From Amphibalanus amphitrite (taxonomy: Eukaryota; Arthropoda; Thecostraca; Balanomorpha; Balanidae): 64,000 nt of DNA. The position numbers were made by a program, and so were the translations under genes. Location: assembly GCF_019059575.1 (NCBI RefSeq), contig NW_024881691.1, positions 310,001 through 374,000 on the forward strand, in the 5' to 3' direction. Below the pieces are notes generated by a model. It had not been told where the DNA came from. It was given only the letters and a program-made list of their open reading frames with translations, and did no database searches. Of this stretch, positions 12,601 to 24,324 are shown in pieces (positions within the stretch are counted from its first letter, which is position 1; every line of letters begins with the position of its first letter).

Positions 12601-15600
12601 AGGTATTCCATAACCCTGCGCTTGCGCCATGCCGCTCGGATACAGCACCGCTAAATTAGCTGCAGGGCGCAATGAATACAAACCGGCCTGCGCACCGGTG
12701 TGTTTTGGGACGGCGAGAACGCCGGGACGGAGCGGGTGGGAAATCCGACAATGGATTCGCCTATTTGCGGTAACGCGGCTCAGGTGGATGGTCGGAGGGA
12801 TGGATGGGAGCCTTAAATAGATTCACAGATGCGGCCATTTTTGGTCGGAAATACCAGAAAATACAATAATCCAAAGCGAAACGCCCACGCATGCCCTCGG
12901 TGGTCTTTCAAAGAAAATCCCCGATAAGGTAACGACGCCACAGCTGATTTGCAGAGCGAACGTCAGCGATGAAATGCAGGCAGGTATGCCTGTCCGTCAT
13001 ATGAAGATCGTTGTCAGTGGCACGGAATAAAACATCGCCACCATCAAAGAAGACTGTCGAGTCGTAAAAAGCCTGAAACTCCTCTTGTGAAACCACACAA
13101 CGCTGGCAGATTCACGAGCATGGGGGTCTCTCTGGCTGACTGACGGGGCCGAGAGGGCGATAAATGCTCCGCCTCCGTCGCCGTTCTTTACCTACCGTCC
13201 CGCCAGTCCATGTGACCGTCCCGCCAGTCCCTGTGACCGTCCCGCCAGTCCCTGTGACCGTCCCGCCAGTCCCTGTGACCGTCCCGTCAGTCCCTGTGAC
13301 GGGGCTGTCAGTCCGTGCGACCGTCCGCGCGGCCGCGGCAGGTGGTGCCTTGCCCAGTCACGGGTGGCACCCCTGCCGGACACGGCTCCGGGCCGTGCTA
13401 TCGGGTCAGCCATCGGGTGGGGACGCACGCGCACGACCCTGGCGCGGCCGGCAGTGACCGGTAGCCGCGACACGGCCTCCACCGCCGCATCGCCGCAATC
13501 AGCGCTTGTTAAAATAGTTTCCCTTGTTCTTGACGGTGCTTTGCGATTTTTACCGCCGCACGGCCGGCACTGCCCGGCCGGCGGGATGAGTTATCGCCGG
13601 CTGCAGCCGACCGGCGCCATTAGATATTCCGGCCTCCCTGCATCGGCTGAATATACGGCTGATATCAGACTCGGCGTCTGCCGGACTGGAAAGCCGTGCG
13701 CCGCGCTCCTCCGCCGAGCCGCGGCCGGCAGGACCGCAGCGCTCGGACAGCCCGCAGACCAACTGCGGAGGCTGGAGCCGCCAGAGCTGAAGACGGGCTC
13801 AGCCTCCTCGACCGGGGGAAGACGCGCCTCCCTAGACTGCTGCGAGCCGCGGCCGCCGGCGGCTGCTCCGATAGCTATTGATACGTCACGGCGGTGCAGC
13901 GGCGGCGGGGGGAGCGCGGCTAAAAACGCGACCACCTGCCGCCCGCGGCGCACAATGGGGCCAGCCAACTCGAAAATGGTGCGATACATTGTTGAACCGC
14001 GCCACACGCACGGGTGGGTGCCCACCAGCGGTGACGGTGGAGACAGGAGACAGCAGGGGACGGGAGAGAGCGGGACAGCAGAGAGAGAGCGGGACAGCGG
14101 GACCGGCGCTCTGCCCCGACCCCTCCGGCGACTCAGCGGACGGTGGGTGTGCTGGGGTCGCCCGGTCCCGCGGCAGGGCTCGGCGACCCCGGCCCGGGTC
14201 CGCGGGTGTCCGGTCCCGGCGCTCAGCGGCCCCTCCCCGGTCCGGCGGCTGATAGTATCGGCTGTCCGTCAGCCGTCACGAGCACAGCGGCGGGGTCGCC
14301 GCCGCGTCCCCGCTGCCGCCAGCGCCGCCCGCGCTGCCGCCGACGCTTCACTAACTGGCCCGCTATGCAAATTCGATTGGCGATTTGTTATTAATATGTG
14401 GCGGCGGCGCGGCGCTGCAAGCTGTCGGCGCGCCAGTTACGGCGCTGCGGCGGCGGTCCTGCGGCGCGCTGGCAGTCGCCACCAGCGGGCGGCCCGTATC
14501 AGACAGATGTGGCGCTGTGGCGCGCCGCGATGGCCGGTGTCGGCCTCTTTGGTCCGTCTGCCGGCGCGGACCGCAGGCCGACCGCAGAGCCGACCGCCGA
14601 CTGCACGGAGTACAGAGCGGCAAAACATTGCGGAATTATACCGTGGTGCTGGTGGATGTATGTTTAACATCATATGACACTTGAAAATCGCCATTCTTTT
14701 ATTTTTAAAATCGCCATTCTTATATTAACGGATAGCAGGCTTGCAGTTGGGTAGGTATATATGCAACATGCAAGCTATTACCTGTAACACCGCCCACCGG
14801 CGTGCTAGGGCCATTTTTGTGAGTCCGGCGTCGGGAACGAGCCCACTCCGGTGTCACTCGCGGCGGGTTCCGTGCGTCACGACTGTGTGACGCCAGTCTG
14901 GGCGGCACCGTCACACGGCCATAAAGTGTATTGTTTTACGAGCGCGGCCGGCCCCTCGGAAACACTGCCGGCGGCAAATTCCGCCAAATGGGAGGCGCAC
15001 ATGTCGGTTCACTCATTGACTTTACAAAGTGTGCTTTACAGACGCACGTTATGACAGCTGAATGGTGGAAATAATGTCTCGCCACACGGGCCGGTTCACG
15101 CAGTCTCAGGGAAGGGGCGGGGGACGGAAGGGAGTGCCGTGACCCGGCGCCCGGGGCGGAATTTATACCGCTCACTGATAGTAACTGCCGCACGTGTATC
15201 TTGGCCGGCGCTCGCAGCTGCCAATACGTCGGTGCGCGGCGGTTCGATAAATCATGCAAATCGGCCGGTCCGCAGCCCGTTAGTACTGGCCGTGTCGAGC
15301 TCACGCATCGCCATCTATCGCAGCCGCCGCCCACCCCACCCCACCCCGGCCCGGCCGAGCGGCGCTGACGCACTCACCTGGCATACTCTTGCCGCTGATG
15401 TAATCCTCTTTGCAGATGAACCTGTTCTCATCGAGCACGTACAGCTCCTCGCCGGTGGAGAGCTGTTTTCGACAGACCAGGCAGGTGAAGCATTTGAGGT
15501 GGAACACCTTTTCGCGCGCCTTCCGCACCAGGTCTTGTGGTGAGATGCCGTGGCCACAGCCGTTACACTTGGTGCCGTATCTCCTGCAACAGCAAACAGC

Positions 15601-18600
15601 ATACAGTCAGTCCCGCATCATGCACACCCGAATCCGATCCTGCAACAACAATATCATACACTAGGCACTAGGCAGCCAGCCCTGCAGTACCACAACGCAC
15701 ACTATAGTCAGTCAGTCGGCATAACCGCGTTGCCTGTGGGTATAGCGGCGGATCACCAGTCAGTCGACCGTGTGGGAGCCCCGCGCCGCCACCGCTGCCG
15801 TTTTTACGCAGCTGATGACGTTACGCGGATTTGGAGCTCATCCTCTTTGTTTGTTGGCAGAGATGGGGACACATGTACCGCTGACGTCGACAGAGGAGGA
15901 GGAGAGGCTGGGATAAAACCCCGAGCCGATCTGTTCCGCCGCCGCCGACACCGCAGCCAGCCGCCGCCGACACCGCAGCCAGCCGCCCGAGGCTCAATTT
16001 CTGGTCTCATTATTTCAAGTCAATAGCAGCGTAACGCGCCACGCGCCGCTCCAAGCGGATCCGGCAAATCCGGCGCGCCGCCGGCAGAAGCGGCCGACGG
16101 GCGCGCGCTGCGCTCGCCAGTGTAAGCTGCTTACACTAATCTCATCACCGCGCCGGGGGAAATCAAAATTCTCGTCATCGTGTGGCGAGCGGCCGATCAT
16201 AGAGCTATCACGGCCCGGCTGACTGTCGGAGGTACACCGCGCCTCTGGGTGAGCCGAGGGCAGTCGCACACACACCGCGCTGCTGACTGCTGAGTGAGCC
16301 GAGGGCAGCCGCACACCGCGCCTCTGAGTGAGCGGAGGGCAGACGCGCACACACACACCGCGCCTCTGCGTGAGCCGAGGGCAGACGCGCGCACACCGCG
16401 CCTCTCAGTGAGCGGAGGGCAGCCGCACACCGCGCCTCTCAGTGAGCGGAGGGCAGCCGCACACACGTATTCATTAGGTTACCGTCGGACGGCGCTATCG
16501 ACGCCCGTAACGAATCGCCTTAGAAGGGTACCATCGGTGGGGCGGTCCGAACGACGGCTTGACGGGAGCAGCACTGGACGGAACGTAAATCAGGCCTAGA
16601 ATGGGCCCCGGGATTCATTGAGTGGGCCAAAACACACGAAAACGGATCAGTGGGAAGAGGAACTCCATTGGCGAACAAGCGACTTACTCGGAATGCGTCA
16701 GTCACTGGAAACGAGCCATTCATCTGTGATAACTTGTCCACGCGGCACGGGAGGAGCTCTCATTCACCTCAAGTACTCAGTCCCTAATTGACCTGTTCTG
16801 CTGACCCGGCGTGACCCGCCTCATTGCCACGTGACCGACTGGCGGGCCAGGCGGCCGCCCGGAGGCCGCGCTCGCCACTCTCCTCTGCCGGGCGCCCCGG
16901 TCGTGACCCGCGCCGACCCGAGCCGGCCCCAGCGGGTGCCATGCACGCCCGATCGTGCTTACTAAGCCCTGATGGCGTGTTGCCGCTACCCGCGGATGGG
17001 CGCGCGGCGCGGCGCGGCGGCGCGTTACGACGCCGGCCGGGCGCTGTTCCGCCGCGCGGCCGCGGCTGTTTTGCACACGAGTTCCGTGCTGGCAGTGAGT
17101 AAAGCTCGACTGATGGCCGCAGCGTCCCTCGCCGGCCGCAAAAAGTCCGCCGCTCTCCGAACTGGCCGGGAACGGTTTAATTATCGGGCTATCATCGGCA
17201 CGCAAGGCGGCTCTGTCAACAGCGGCTGGGCACGGCGCGGCGCGCCACTTTTCGTCGCGCCGCCGAGACAAATTAGGACCTTCTGCCTTTGATTTGCCAT
17301 CAAATTACAGGCATTTAGTTTGTTGGACTGTGCCGGCGGCACGGCAGGGCACCTGGGCGGCGATTAGTGGTGAGCGCCCGGCGGGGGCGGCGGCGGCGGC
17401 TGTCCGTCAGGGGGCCGGTCGGCTGTGCAGCGCCGCCGAGCAGGGCGGCCGGGTGGCAGCTACATCCGCTTTGCCAGGCCGCCGGCCACCTCTGACGTTC
17501 CCAGTGCACCGCTGCGGACCGTCAGCTCGTGTGGCGGTCATGATGTCATCTCGGCGGCATCACGGCCGTCACACCCATGACACGGTGGTCACGCGCGGGT
17601 CGCAGTCGGAGTGACGGCGCCGTGTCGGCCTCCGCTGGACGCGCTCCGGCCTCTCCGCCGGTTTCCGGTGAGTCCAGCGGGCCGTGGCGGCCGGCGGCAG
17701 CTCCGAACACACCGGCCAGCCCAGAGCAGCCGCCGGCCCCGCCGCCCCAAAGGCCGACCGCAAGCCTTTTCAGGCATGCGCCGGCCAGAATGTGGCCAAA
17801 GCGGGCGATATTCGTGGTCCGACATTCCTGGGTCGTGTTCCGTCATTGTGCGGCGGCCGGCAGCGGCGGCCACATACCCTCAGTGAAATCGGGCAAAAAA
17901 GACGCCGGCCGCGCGTCCCGGCTCGCCCCTGTTCTCCGCGGCGTTCCGGCGGAGTTTTAAACAAAAATGCGATCCAATCTGCGGCTGGGAGCGCCAGCGT
18001 CTTCTCTCCGTTAGTTTGGGAGCAGAGACTTCCTGCCCGGAAACGCCGCCAGCGCAGCCGAGTCGCCAGAGTCGACCGAGTCGCCAGAGTCGCCAGAGTC
18101 ACCCGAGTCGCCTGAGTCGGGCAAGTCGCCTGAGTCGGGCGAGTCGCCAGAGTCACCCGAGTCGCCTGAGTCGGGCATTGGGCAAGTCGCCTGAGTCGGC
18201 CGATCGGGCTCTGTCCCACAGCACCCAGCTAAGCAGCAGCGGCGCTACGCATAGCTTTGCAGTGTGTATTACACATTAGTTATACGATGCACATGACATA
18301 GTCTAACATATATTGCAGCCGACACCAGGCTGGAACAGACAGAGCGAACAGAGCAGAGTCCCGCGGTAGCAGCCGAAGCCGAGTGAGGACAGCGGTGGCG
18401 GACGGCGCCAATTCAGCTCGCTGGTCCACCCCGTTCGGTCTGGCCGCCGCAGCTGTTCTGCCGGTGAGATGGGCGCCGAGATGCGGCGGGGAGGTGACGT
18501 GGGCAGGGTGGGTTCGGGGCTCGCAGGGGCGGCTCGGGGGCGCAGGGGCGGCTCGGGGCTCGCAGGGGCGGCTCGGGGGCGCAGGGGCGGCTCGGGGGCG

Positions 18601-21600
18601 CGGAGCGAACTCCCCAGTCAGGTGGGCCGGCAGATGGCTGCTCATTTGGCCCGGCGGGGGGCTCCAGGCGCCGAGGACGACACGGCCCGCGCACAAAGCC
18701 TCCCGCCGGAGACACTGGCCCAATGACACAGTCGACTGGAGGTCAGCTATTCGGCGCGCCGGGCGGCCCGCGCCCGCGCGCCGCGCCGGCGGGGCGCCCG
18801 TTTTGTGCGTGTTTGCCGGTAACGGGACCGGCCCGTCAGCTGCTCAGTCCCCCTTTTGGGCCCTTCTGCGCCCGCCTGTCTTGTGGTATGCTCTCTGTGC
18901 CGGCTCACTGCTGCCGTAAACACGGCGGCGGCGGCCTCTGAAGGTGGCGGCCGGAGCGAGCCACCGACCCCGCGCCGCCGCCTCCGCCGCCACCGGTCTC
19001 TGCGCGGCTCAGTCCCGGAGCCGTTCACGGCCGCCGCAGCTCCCCCTGACTCGTAATTCTGTCACTTTCAGCGGCGACCGCCCCGGGTGCCGACTCATCG
19101 CGAGGCAGCATGGCTGCCAACGAGCTCCAGCAGCTCCGGTGAGCTCCAGCAGCCCCGTTCAGCTCCAGCGGCCTCGGTGAGCCGTCGGGCCGTCGACAGC
19201 CGGCGCACTAACTCTATATTAGGCGACACCCAGCCCCGCTAATGGGCGCTGATTTAATTGTTCGGAAAAGATTTAGGCTGAATTTACGGTGCGAACGGGC
19301 GGGTGGGTGCTGGAGGCAGCGCGTCGGAACTGCTGCCAGACGGTCCGCCAGAGAGACACGCACGGTGGAGTGGCGGGCAAATGTGCGGCGTCGGGCCACC
19401 AGTGAAATATGAGTGACCACAAAGAATAAGTTGTTATTTTAATAAAATTCAAATAAATGATCAGTCTTTGTAAATATCCTTGAATCATAGAAACTGTCTT
19501 CGCTCAAGCATGTTTAAAATGATATGAACACGAGTAAATATAAATCAACACCATCAACTTAGCTTATTTGAACACTAGGGGAAGTTGGGGGAACGCCGAA
19601 GACTTTTTTTCTGACGCCCGTAGCACGCAAGGTAGACAACATAAGCTATTCTTGTTGGCGTCATTCGAGAGGCCAGTCTTTTGCCTTTCAAACATACCAG
19701 GCGCATTTGATGAATTCGCATACCGTTAAGCGCACAAACTAAAAATATCAAAGAAGTGACTTTTTCGGCGTTGCCCCGGACTGCGGGGAAAGCCGAAAAT
19801 GGGAGAAATGATCTACGGGGAATGCCGACATTGATGTTTTGCCATTTTATCTCAAACTTTATCCAGAATTGATCAAAGCTGACACGCGTTTTAAGAGCTT
19901 GAGGACGCGGTGCACACTGGAAGTTATAATTGTGTGATATAATAAGAACATGCCAGGTAAATCATTCCTTATAGGTAACAGGCCGTTGTGTCGGTTGAAA
20001 GTGTAATTTGTGTGACTAAAAATACGCGTTGCTATTCTACAGCAGTAAAGTCCACGTAGCGTGCTTTTAACACGTGCGTAATCGCACGTTTTCGGCATTA
20101 CCCCAGCCTGCCATACTTTCATTTGCAGGCCCATAACTTTTCAACGTGCTGTATAAATTTCAAATAGGCAGCACACTTATGCAAAGACATGCTAAAGATT
20201 ACTTGACCGAACTGGCCAGACAAACGGTAGCATAATGAGTAAGAAATGCAGCTTCAAAGGCGCATGTAGTACAAGGGAAACGTACCTTGAAAACGCTCTT
20301 GGCGCCCTCACAGTCGAAGTATTCCGAATGACGACTCGTAACAAACATGCGATAATTGTAGTCACTTAAGCTTCAGAGCATCACTGACAGGTGGCATCCA
20401 TGTCTTACGGTTTTCGAAATATCTCGAATTTCGGCTTTGCCCCAACTCCGGCATTGCCCCAACTTCCCCTATCCATTTTTTCTGCATTAAACTGTGCTTA
20501 TTTCAGTAGAAGCTATCCTGTGCCGCACTAATCTAATGGGGTGGAATTTAATACAGACGTAACAAGCTAGATGTCCACTTGAGGGGTCGAAACATAAACT
20601 CTACATATTTACACGTTGGTTATGACGCTTGTGTCGCTTGTACACTGGCTCACAGCTCGCCGTGTTTGCTACACAAATGGTGTAGATGTGGGTACTTCTC
20701 TCCTCAGAGGGGGCTGCTGTTTAGGGAAGGTCCACAGAGCTGGTCCCACCACTGTACCGTACCGCTCCGGTACCGGAGGCACCTGACCAGCAGACAGACG
20801 GGTCCGGGGAACCAGACGCGTACCGGAGAGAGCGCGCCACACCGCGCCGCCGCTCAGAGACAACAATTAGCCATTTACGGCCGGGACGCTGTCATTAAAT
20901 CCACAGCCACCGGACGAATTGCTGTCATTACTGGCCATCGTGGCCGGCGGCCGGTTCGCACGACCCTGCTGTGTTTTTTTCTCGCTCTGTCGTCCGCCGT
21001 ATCTACTTCCTCACACCTCCGTCGGACAGATCAAAAGGAGCGGTCCAACAGTTCGGCTCGGCCGCACCAAATGTACATTGTTTCGACATTACCGGCTCAC
21101 ACGCGCTCTTTGATGAGCCATAATGGAGGGCGATTTTATTGAAATACTGTTATTCTGGGGCCGTTTACAGGTAATACACCACCACGTTATTGATTACGTC
21201 ATGGTGGACCATATATTCAGTGACAGCAGCTGGTAATTCGCTGACGCGGAGTGTTGGGAGCGACTACCGTCTGATGGTCGTCGGTCCCAGTCGGACCACC
21301 ACCGCTCAGACCGAGAGCCAAGACCGGACATCTTCAGTGGACGGCCCAGCGCGTCTCTCCCCAGTGACACCACGCCGCTCCTCTGCGTGCGATCCATCCC
21401 CGAAGGTGTTGGTGGGCTCCTGACACCCCCGCCACCGTGTGAGAGTGGCGCGGCGGCGGCACCGTCGCCCCGGCTATAGCCCCAGTGGAGTCCCGGGGAG
21501 CCGCCGGCGGTACCCCGGTACAGCCCCGGGCAGTCCCTCCGTAACTGACAGTGGTCACGAACGGCAGACGGGCCGCCGCCGGCCGGCGCTCCCGGCTCCG

Positions 21601-24324
21601 GCTGCGGCTCCCGTGCGCGGCCCGAGCAGGGGCGGCGGGCCGCCGACAGGGGCACCAGTCTGTGGTCAGAGCGCGAACCAAAGTGGCGCCCGGCCCGCCC
21701 CCAAATGGGCAGGTTCGGCCGGCTGAGGCGCCGACGCTCGTCATTAGTTCCACCGCACTGCAGCTGGACGGCCGATCCTCCCCACCAGTTTGTTTAGGAT
21801 ATCTTATTATCCCACAAAAAGCCACATCGGGTCTTGTAGACGAGGCTTCTCGGCATGTAGGAAGCCACCAGTTGATGAGTGCCAACAGGATCGCAAATAA
21901 CAGCGGATGGGAAAACTAGTGGGTGCGGGTACCTATTGATGTGGGATCGCAATGACGAGCTTTATCAGAATTAAGGAAACGCCATGGAACGGATATTCCA
22001 CATCAACATCACAATCCAACATACCTCCAATATACGGCCATTTCCAGAGATTAGCTATCGCGGTGGTAACCCGCCGGGCTGTTCACTTGGATCCCACAGC
22101 CGCGCTGGTCGCGGGGAGCTCCGCCGGGCTGGTCGCTACGCTTACTTCCCGCGCTGGCCGCGGGGAGCTCCGCCGGGCTGGTCACCACACTCCCTCGGCC
22201 GCGCTGACCGCGGGGAGCTCCGCGCGCCGTTCGTCGTGTCGGGGCGGGAAACCCGGCAGGCAGGCGGCCGGGCGGCGTGTCCGACCGCGCCGACACGGGC
22301 CGCGGCCCGGCTGTCCGTACCGACACCGGCGGGTCGTACCGACACTGGCGGATCGTACCGACACTGGTAGCGGCACAAGATGGAGGGAAATGGCGTGATA
22401 CCGAGGGACGGAGCCGACAACGCCGTAGTAAATATGGGAGGAAGACTATGCACCAGTCGAGACATGGAAGGGGTCAGCAGAAATGTGCGGAGATCGGCGA
22501 CATCAGTAAAATTGTCAGGGAGGTACCGTGTAGGTCACTTTTGTTTGCATACGCTTATGTAAGGATTCCATGCAAGGGGAACCACCTCTCACGCTCGCAT
22601 GAATAAATATTTCATTTGCATCTTAAAAGCACACGTGACAACAAGCAATTAGTTCAGGAAAACAATGGAGGTTCACCGCCTACCGCTGGTGCCCTGTCCA
22701 GCTTCACTTCCTTCATCACATATAAATGTTTCTTGCCAACCAGTAGGGCACAGCATAATTGCACCTCTGCGCAAGCTTCTGCGACAAAAAAGTCAACACA
22801 ACATGCAGGAACCAAATAAATTATAGCCATTTTTTTTTAACTGGACCGCCTGCGCCAGCCAGCGTATGACGACGCCAGCCTTCCGCATAGCGCCAGGTTC
22901 TCTTATTTTCATCACCGTCCGACATTGTGCAGTCCTCAGTTCCCGGTCACCCTTTTGCCGTGCTCTGTGTTCAGGCCTCGGTGTCCGGTCCGCCCTCTGC
23001 TGTGATCAGGCGTCTGTGCCTGGTCGGCCCTCGGCCCTGCTGAGTTTCTCTGGACTCTGCCGCGCTCAGTCGTGCTCGGCGCCCGGCCAGCGGGCCGCGC
23101 AGCGGACGGACCCCGCTGACGTGGTGTCCGCGCTGTGCGGCGCCGCGGGCCGTGTTTTGGCTCCGGTCACGCCTCTGATTCATTCTGATGTCGCGCGCGG
23201 CACGGCTCGCGGCGTTCCCATCGAGCCGGTATCACAACCACCGCTCTGTGTGCTGCTGGGTCAGCACGGACAGCGCCGGGGAGGGAGCACCCGGGTCACA
23301 GCCGCCGCGCCGGTCAGCACAGCGCACAGCCGCCGCGGAACGGATGCCACCCCGGCAGTAAACAACCGAACACGGCACATGCGGCCAAATGGGCGACGGA
23401 AAACACGGCCACAAACAAACGGAACGGCATGAATAGTCATGAGAATGTCCCCGCCCACCCAGCATGACTGTTTTGCCTGTAATTTGGTTGTTATTTATGG
23501 CGCCGGTCGCCGCATATGAAATGTCATTGGCGGGCCCCCAGCGCTGTCTGTCGGCCGTATAGGCGGGCCGCGCGAAGCTGTTTTCCAGGCGTCAGATGCT
23601 TTACCAAGTCTGCTCTGCTCTGCCGACCTTCTGCCGGCTGACACCGGTCTGAGGCCGGGGGAACCGATATGGGAGTTATGCAAACAACCGTATATATAGT
23701 GCCGACCGAGATACCTAAACATTAGAGATCAGCGGCGATCATTTCACAGAGATCTCAGCGATGTCATAGATCATATAAACAGAGATGGCGGGAAGTTCCG
23801 GCGACTGCACACACCCTCGGGAGAGCGGAGACGAGCGGCCGACACGACAGCGGCCAGGGCGCCGCGGCCATTTCAGGAAACAAATCACCCCCGAGACTGA
23901 GAGAGGCAGCCTCTCCGGAGCGGCGGCCGGCGCCGATCGCTGGAACTGCCGTGCGAAGCCAACACTGCGGCTGTTCACATCAAACCACTTAGCTTGATAA
24001 ACGGCATCCTCGCCTTGAATAACCACACACTTCGCGGAATACATTACCGCCCCCAAATGAACGGCCGACATGCGAGCGGCGCGCCGATCGCCGTCAAACA
24101 CGTGACACCAGCGGCGGCGGCGGCGGCCGACAGCCGACAGCCGACACTCACCTGAAGAAGTCGTCCCGGCAGAACAGCTTGCCTTCCCGGCTGAAGCACT
24201 TGTCTGTGAGGTTGACGTGGCAGTCGAAACACCGCACACAGTCCGCGTGCCAAGTCCGCTCCAAAACATTCATCAGGAATTTGTCCAGAATGGGCTTGTC
24301 GCACGCCGCACAGCACGTTATCAT
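485..24324 (-). CDS. Lim1: Lim1 (Lhx1/5-type LIM-homeodomain transcription factor), complete, 6 coding exons
   Basis: Nuclear transcription factor of the Lhx1/5 group. In animals these act in head, neural and appendage patterning and bind the cofactor Ldb/Chip through their LIM domains. Reading on the minus strand, exons are 24324-24152, 15583-15378, 7992-7520, 2581-2356, 1980-1792 and 534-485, with GT-AG borders and matching phases, giving 438 aa. LIM1 ligands are C5, C8, H26, C29, C32, C35, C52, D55; LIM2 ligands are C64, C67, H86, C89, C92, C95, C115, D118. An acidic linker follows, then a homeodomain at 239-298 with Q50 and N51, then a Pro/Gly/Met-rich tail ending SEGLVW, which resembles the AVW end I recall for vertebrate Lhx1/5. 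Homeodomain position 52 is Lys where Lhx1 usually has Arg. The start was chosen because MITCC aligns with the family N-terminus, although the frame stays open upstream. Lhx1/5 identity is firm; exact ends are less so. Confidence 0.95.
535..1791 (-). other. Lim1 intron between exons 5 and 6
   Basis: About 1.26 kb, very GC-rich from 700 to 1380, with a ten-base G tract near 1297. It holds only incidental open frames. No repeat or RNA gene recognised. Confidence 0.7.
1792..1980 (-). CDS. Lim1: Lim1 coding exon 5: Pro/Gly/Met-rich tail
   Basis: Sixty-three codons of low-complexity tail ([22 protein letters not shown]), bordered by TCCGCAG and GTGAGT, in phase with exons 4 and 6. No known domain. 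Confidence 0.88.
2356..2581 (-). CDS. Lim1: Lim1 coding exon 4: homeodomain recognition helix end and tail
   Basis: Starts [16 protein letters not shown], completing the third homeodomain helix (W48, Q50, N51, K52, R53), followed by a Met/Gly/Pro-rich tail with [11 protein letters not shown]. Bordered by CCGCAG and GTGAGT; outgoing phase 1. Confidence 0.94.
2582..7519 (-). other. Lim1 intron between exons 3 and 4
   Basis: About 4.9 kb, mostly GC-rich and non-coding. Short AGACTGG/GACGG-type runs lie at 4930-5180. No transposon or RNA gene was recognised. The split inside the homeodomain is conserved, but nothing in this intron is attributable to a specific function. Confidence 0.7.
7520..7992 (-). 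CDS. Lim1: Lim1 coding exon 3: acidic linker and first 46 homeodomain residues
   Basis: Residues 127-284. An acidic run (GEDEEEEED), a Ser/Asp-rich linker, then [15 protein letters not shown] through MRVIQ. The exon stops exactly between homeodomain residues 46 and 47, an intron position found in many homeobox genes. Bordered by CGGCAG and GTGAGT. Confidence 0.95.
11255..11345. repeat. Degenerate GC-rich tandem repeat
   Basis: Repeated blocks of CACCCGGGCCCCGTCCACCG with variants, roughly four copies, in the Lim1 intron between exons 2 and 3. No coding role is supported. Confidence 0.7.
12908..13114 (-). pseudogene. Unrecognised open segment resembling the C-terminal piece of a protein
   Basis: On the minus strand, an open stretch of about 65 codons ends in TGA at 12910-12908. 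It has balanced amino-acid composition ([20 protein letters not shown], then [20 protein letters not shown]), unlike the Arg/Pro/Ala-rich shadow frames nearby, and locally lower GC. There is no Met start; it opens after a TGA at about 13115 with a CxxC (CQRC). I do not recognise it. It could be a decayed transposon protein end, a retrocopy fragment or chance. It sits inside a Lim1 intron in the same orientation as Lim1. Confidence 0.3.
13195..13320. repeat. 21-bp minisatellite, six units
   Basis: Six 21-bp units of CCGTCCCGCCAGTCCCTGTG plus one base, the first four differing at only one or two positions and the last two more diverged. It lies in the Lim1 intron between exons 2 and 3. The period is a multiple of three, so long frames pass through it, but nothing suggests it is translated. 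Confidence 0.9.
15378..15583 (-). CDS. Lim1: Lim1 coding exon 2: LIM2 domain
   Basis: Begins after TTGCAG and ends before GTGAGT. It encodes the second LIM domain (CNGC, HLKC, CLVC, CKED) including the STGEELY stretch typical of Lhx1/5. Incoming phase 2 and outgoing phase 1 match the neighbouring exons. Confidence 0.94.
16225..16465. repeat. Minisatellite of about 36-44 bp units
   Basis: About six units sharing CCGCGCCTCT, GTGAGC(C/G)GAGGGCAG and an ACACACACC-type linker of variable length. The two rightmost units are nearly identical. It lies in the first coding intron of Lim1. Confidence 0.85.
18056..18200. repeat. 9-bp tandem repeat (AGTCGCCAG variants)
   Basis: About sixteen units on a 9-bp rhythm (AGTCGCCAG, AGTCACCCG, AGTCGCCTG, AGTCGGGCA), with a higher-order block repeated near 18106 and 18160. 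Intronic in Lim1. Confidence 0.85.
18500..18604. repeat. GC-rich tandem repeat of about 20 bp
   Basis: Alternating units of GCTCGCAGGGGCG and GCTCGGGGGCGCAGG, about five copies. Intronic in Lim1. G-rich on the plus strand, so able in principle to form G-quadruplexes. Confidence 0.8.
19578..20469. mobile_element. Non-autonomous TIR element, TA-flanked, 892 bp
   Basis: Left end GGGGAAGTTGGGGGAACGCC and reverse-complemented right end GGGGAAGTTGGGGCAATGCC, each flanked by TA (19576-19577 and 20470-20471). The GGGGAA/GCCG core recurs inside near 19770-19830 and 20085-20110. No transposase-like frame is present. A TA duplication fits the Tc1/mariner group but is not decisive because TA is palindromic. 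It is inserted in the first coding intron of Lim1 and is AT-richer than its surroundings. Confidence 0.8.
22060..22230. repeat. 49-50 bp tandem repeat, about three units
   Basis: GCGCTGG(T/C)CGCGGGGAGCTCC begins near 22102, 22151 and 22201, each followed by CGCCGGGCTGGTC, with a partial unit before the first. Intronic in Lim1. Confidence 0.75.
22318..22370. repeat. 19-20 bp repeat, three units
   Basis: Three successive copies of CGTACCGACACTGGCGG-like sequence. Intronic in Lim1. Confidence 0.7.
24152..24324 (-). CDS. Lim1: Lim1 coding exon 1: start codon and LIM1 domain
   Basis: Residues 1-57 plus two bases of codon 58. ATG is at 24324-24322. The exon carries the whole first LIM zinc-binding domain (CAAC, HADC, CFDC and CRDD clusters) and ends at CTTCAG before GTGAGT. 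Vertebrate LHX1 has the same exon content. Confidence 0.93.

Larger units (their letters stand above)
7993..15377 (-). other. Lim1 intron between exons 2 and 3
   Basis: About 7.4 kb. It contains a (CCG)n run at about 9600-9628, a more AT-rich block at 9140-9560, a 20-bp-scale minisatellite at 11255-11345, an unrecognised open segment on the minus strand at 12908-13114 and a 21-bp minisatellite at 13195-13320. The remainder is GC-rich with no supported gene. Confidence 0.7.
15584..24151 (-). other. Lim1 first coding intron
   Basis: About 8.6 kb. It contains tandem repeats at 16225-16465, 18056-18200 and 18500-18604, a TIR element at 19578-20469, and repeats at 22060-22230 and 22318-22370. Large first introns of developmental regulators often hold enhancers, but none can be assigned by eye. 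Confidence 0.7.

Noticed and set aside
13364..14677. 437-codon open frame on the plus strand in a Lim1 intron
   Set aside because: Arg/Ala/Pro-rich, no recognisable domain, overlapped by other long frames on both strands; explained by high GC content.
18056..18200. CRISPR-like regular repeat
   Set aside because: Continuous 9-bp tandem units with no unique spacers, in a eukaryotic intron.
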